DNA of 64,000 bases from JACCTI01 sp051005695 (lineage in GTDB: Bacteria > Verrucomicrobiota > Verrucomicrobiia > Chthoniobacterales > UBA10450): contig JBPCJC010000045.1 of assembly GCA_051005695.1 (NCBI GenBank), positions 13,198 to 77,197 of the forward strand, in the 5' to 3' direction. Positions 63,082 to 64,000 of the stretch are shown here, one piece after another (position 1 is the stretch's first letter; every line of letters starts with the position of its first letter). Position numbers and translations under genes: made by a program. A model generated the notes under the pieces. The model was not told where the DNA came from, searched no databases, and worked only from the letters and a program-made list of their open reading frames with translations.

Positions 63082-63750
63082 ATGCGGATCGACATCCTCA
63101 CTTTGTTCCCGGAGATCTGCCGCGCTCCGCTCAACGAGAGCATGATGAAGCGCGCGCAAACCGCCGGCGCGCTCGATCTGCACATTCATAATCTGCGCGA
63201 TTGGACGACCGACAAACATCGGAGCGCGGACAGCGCGCCCTTCGGCGGCGGGCAGGGGATGGTGATGAAAGCGGAACCGATCTTCGCCGCGGTGGAAGAA
63301 CTGAGAGGCGCGGATTCGCTCGTCCTGCTGATGACTCCGCAAGGGAGAAAATTCCAGCAAGCGCTGGCCGTCGAATTTTCGCAACGCTCGCATCTGATCA
63401 TCGTCTGCGGGCATTACGAAGGGATCGATCACCGCGTCACCGAACACCTGGCCGACGCGGAAATTTCCATCGGCGATTATATCCTAACCAATGGTGCGAT
63501 CGCCGCGGTCGTGGTCGTGGATGCGGTGGTGCGCTTGCTCCCGGGTGTGCTCGGACATGACCAGTCTGCTGCAGACGAAAGTTTCTCCGCCGACCTGCTC
63601 GAGGGTCCGCAGTACACCCGGCCGGCGGATTTCCGCGGCTGGAAAGTCCCGGAAATTCTACTCTCTGGAAATCACGCCGAGATCGCCGCCTGGCGAAAAG
63701 AAGAGGCGCTCAAGCGAACGCAACAGAATCGCCCCGATCTTCTCGCCTAA
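63082..63750 (+). CDS. trmD: tRNA (guanine-N1)-methyltransferase TrmD
   Basis: 222 residues. SPOUT-fold features: MRIDILTLFPEICRAPLNES, FGGGQGMVMKAEPIF, HLIIVCGHYEGIDHRV and the knot segment EISIGDYILTNGAIAA, with the C-terminal ...RPADFRGWKVPEILLSGNHAEI. It methylates G37 of tRNAs reading CUN, CCN and CGG, to prevent frameshifting. The stop (TAA 63748-63750) lies within a GCCTAACGA word and overlaps the convergent fabF end by 4 bases. Confidence 0.95.
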   Translation: MRIDILTLFPEICRAPLNESMMKRAQTAGALDLHIHNLRDWTTDKHRSADSAPFGGGQGMVMKAEPIFAAVEELRGADSLVLLMTPQGRKFQQALAVEFSQRSHLIIVCGHYEGIDHRVTEHLADAEISIGDYILTNGAIAAVVVVDAVVRLLPGVLGHDQSAADESFSADLLEGPQYTRPADFRGWKVPEILLSGNHAEIAAWRKEEALKRTQQNRPDLLA

Positions 63751-64000
63751 CGAACGCGACCGAGGACGACGCAGGCGTTGATCCCGCCGAAGCCGAAAGA
63801 ATTGCTCAGGACGTAATCCAATTTCGCGGCGCGGCCCTCGTTAGGCACGACATCGAGATCGCAGGCGGGATCAGGGTTGGTTCGATTCAAGGTTGGCGGA
63901 ATCCAGTCGTGCTCGATTGCGAGCGCGCAGATCGAGGCTTCGATCGCCCCGGTCGCGCCTAACGGATGCGCGGTGAACGCTTTCGTGCCGCTGACCGCCA
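63747..64000 (-). CDS. fabF: 3-oxoacyl-ACP synthase II, C-terminal part (runs off the right edge)
   Basis: 84 residues are visible, ending TAG 63747-63749. The part shows SGTKAFTAHPLGATGAIEA (catalytic His region; TKAFTAHPLGATGA), then DWIPPTLN, LDYVLSNSFGFGGINACVVL, the typical FabF end. It elongates acyl chains in fatty-acid synthesis. It carries three GTTAGGC-type words at 63745, 63838 and 63957. Convergent with trmD. Confidence 0.93.
   Translation of the reverse strand, partial: AVSGTKAFTAHPLGATGAIEASICALAIEHDWIPPTLNRTNPDPACDLDVVPNEGRAAKLDYVLSNSFGFGGINACVVLGRVR

Larger units (their letters stand above)
1524..63963. repeat. Dispersed 9-mer TCGTTAGGC / GCCTAACGA (uptake-sequence-like)
   Basis: Hand-counted first bases of the 9-mer. 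As TCGTTAGGC on the plus strand: 5808, 6929, 8744, 13310, 31876, 33515, 34206, 37265, 39611, 52561, 56630, 58379, 60024, 62897, 63838. As GCCTAACGA: 3489, 3916, 4678, 8298, 32602, 35578, 56760, 60014, 63745. Twelve more sites have the 7-mer only: 1524, 2745, 7972, 8253, 8481, 13146, 21716, 28440, 31801, 59185, 60729, 63957. Random expectation is about 0.5 for the 9-mer and 8 for the 7-mer. Sites lie in genes, gaps and stop codons, in both directions. Inside genes they force rare TTA and AGG codons. Confidence 0.8.

Noticed and set aside
1..64000. CRISPR array, transposase, integrase, phage genes or rRNA
   Set aside because: I saw no regularly spaced direct repeats, no transposase or integrase motif, and no rRNA segments. 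The only mobile candidate is the small cassette at 23167.

Overview
The window is GC-rich bacterial chromosomal DNA, most likely from a verrucomicrobial soil or water bacterium close to Chthoniobacterales. I infer this from an exosortase/PEP-CTERM-type sorting system with an I-P-E-G-G tail, a secreted protein carrying two copies of a C-terminal domain I associate with this group, and overall gene content. It is not proven, because there is no rRNA here. Starts are often GTG or TTG, and genes are often coupled by ATGA or TGATG overlaps.

Layout: 1-9.95 kb holds surface-polysaccharide genes (glycosyltransferases, carbohydrate deacetylases, a methyltransferase, an ATP-grasp ligase, a PHP phosphoesterase). 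At 9.95-10.95 kb lie a FemAB/GNAT-like gene broken by one in-frame TAA and a serine-type tRNA-like gene whose anticodon loop is replaced by a GCAA tetraloop. From 11 to 31.9 kb is an O-antigen/exopolysaccharide island: an asparagine-synthase-like protein lacking its glutaminase Cys, GT14, Wzy-like polymerase, deacetylase, OpgC-like membrane protein, FkbM methyltransferase, beta-helix protein, many GT2/GT4 enzymes, Wzm/Wzt ABC exporter, and two WbsX-like proteins around a GT2. Inside it are the 5' remnant of a second wzm and a frameshifted four-helix-bundle gene flanked by inverted repeats.

At 31.9-47.5 kb is an exosortase locus: YdcF-like protein, nucleotide-sugar dehydrogenase, exosortase, Wza-like lipoprotein, PrsK/PrsR two-component pair, giant TPR lipoprotein PrsT, a sortable PEP-CTERM-type protein behind a full-consensus sigma-54 promoter, an NHL-repeat protein, a NusG-family antiterminator and an outer-membrane barrel. 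At 47.5-54.3 kb are a second polymerase/ligase with a TPR tail, secreted proteins, tRNA-Glu, tRNA-Pro and a fatty-acid desaturase. At 54.5-64 kb is housekeeping: a split two-gene metH, an amidase, a deacetylase lipoprotein, ffh-rpsP-khpA, trmD (no rimM) and the end of fabF.

Overlaid on this is a dispersed 9-mer, TCGTTAGGC/GCCTAACGA, found 24 times by hand count against about 0.5 expected. It occurs in both orientations, in genes and across stop codons, and is absent from the island core (13.3-31.9 kb). It resembles a DNA-uptake sequence. The other main observation is the anticodon-less serine tRNA-like gene beside genes that could belong to an amino-acid-transfer pathway.
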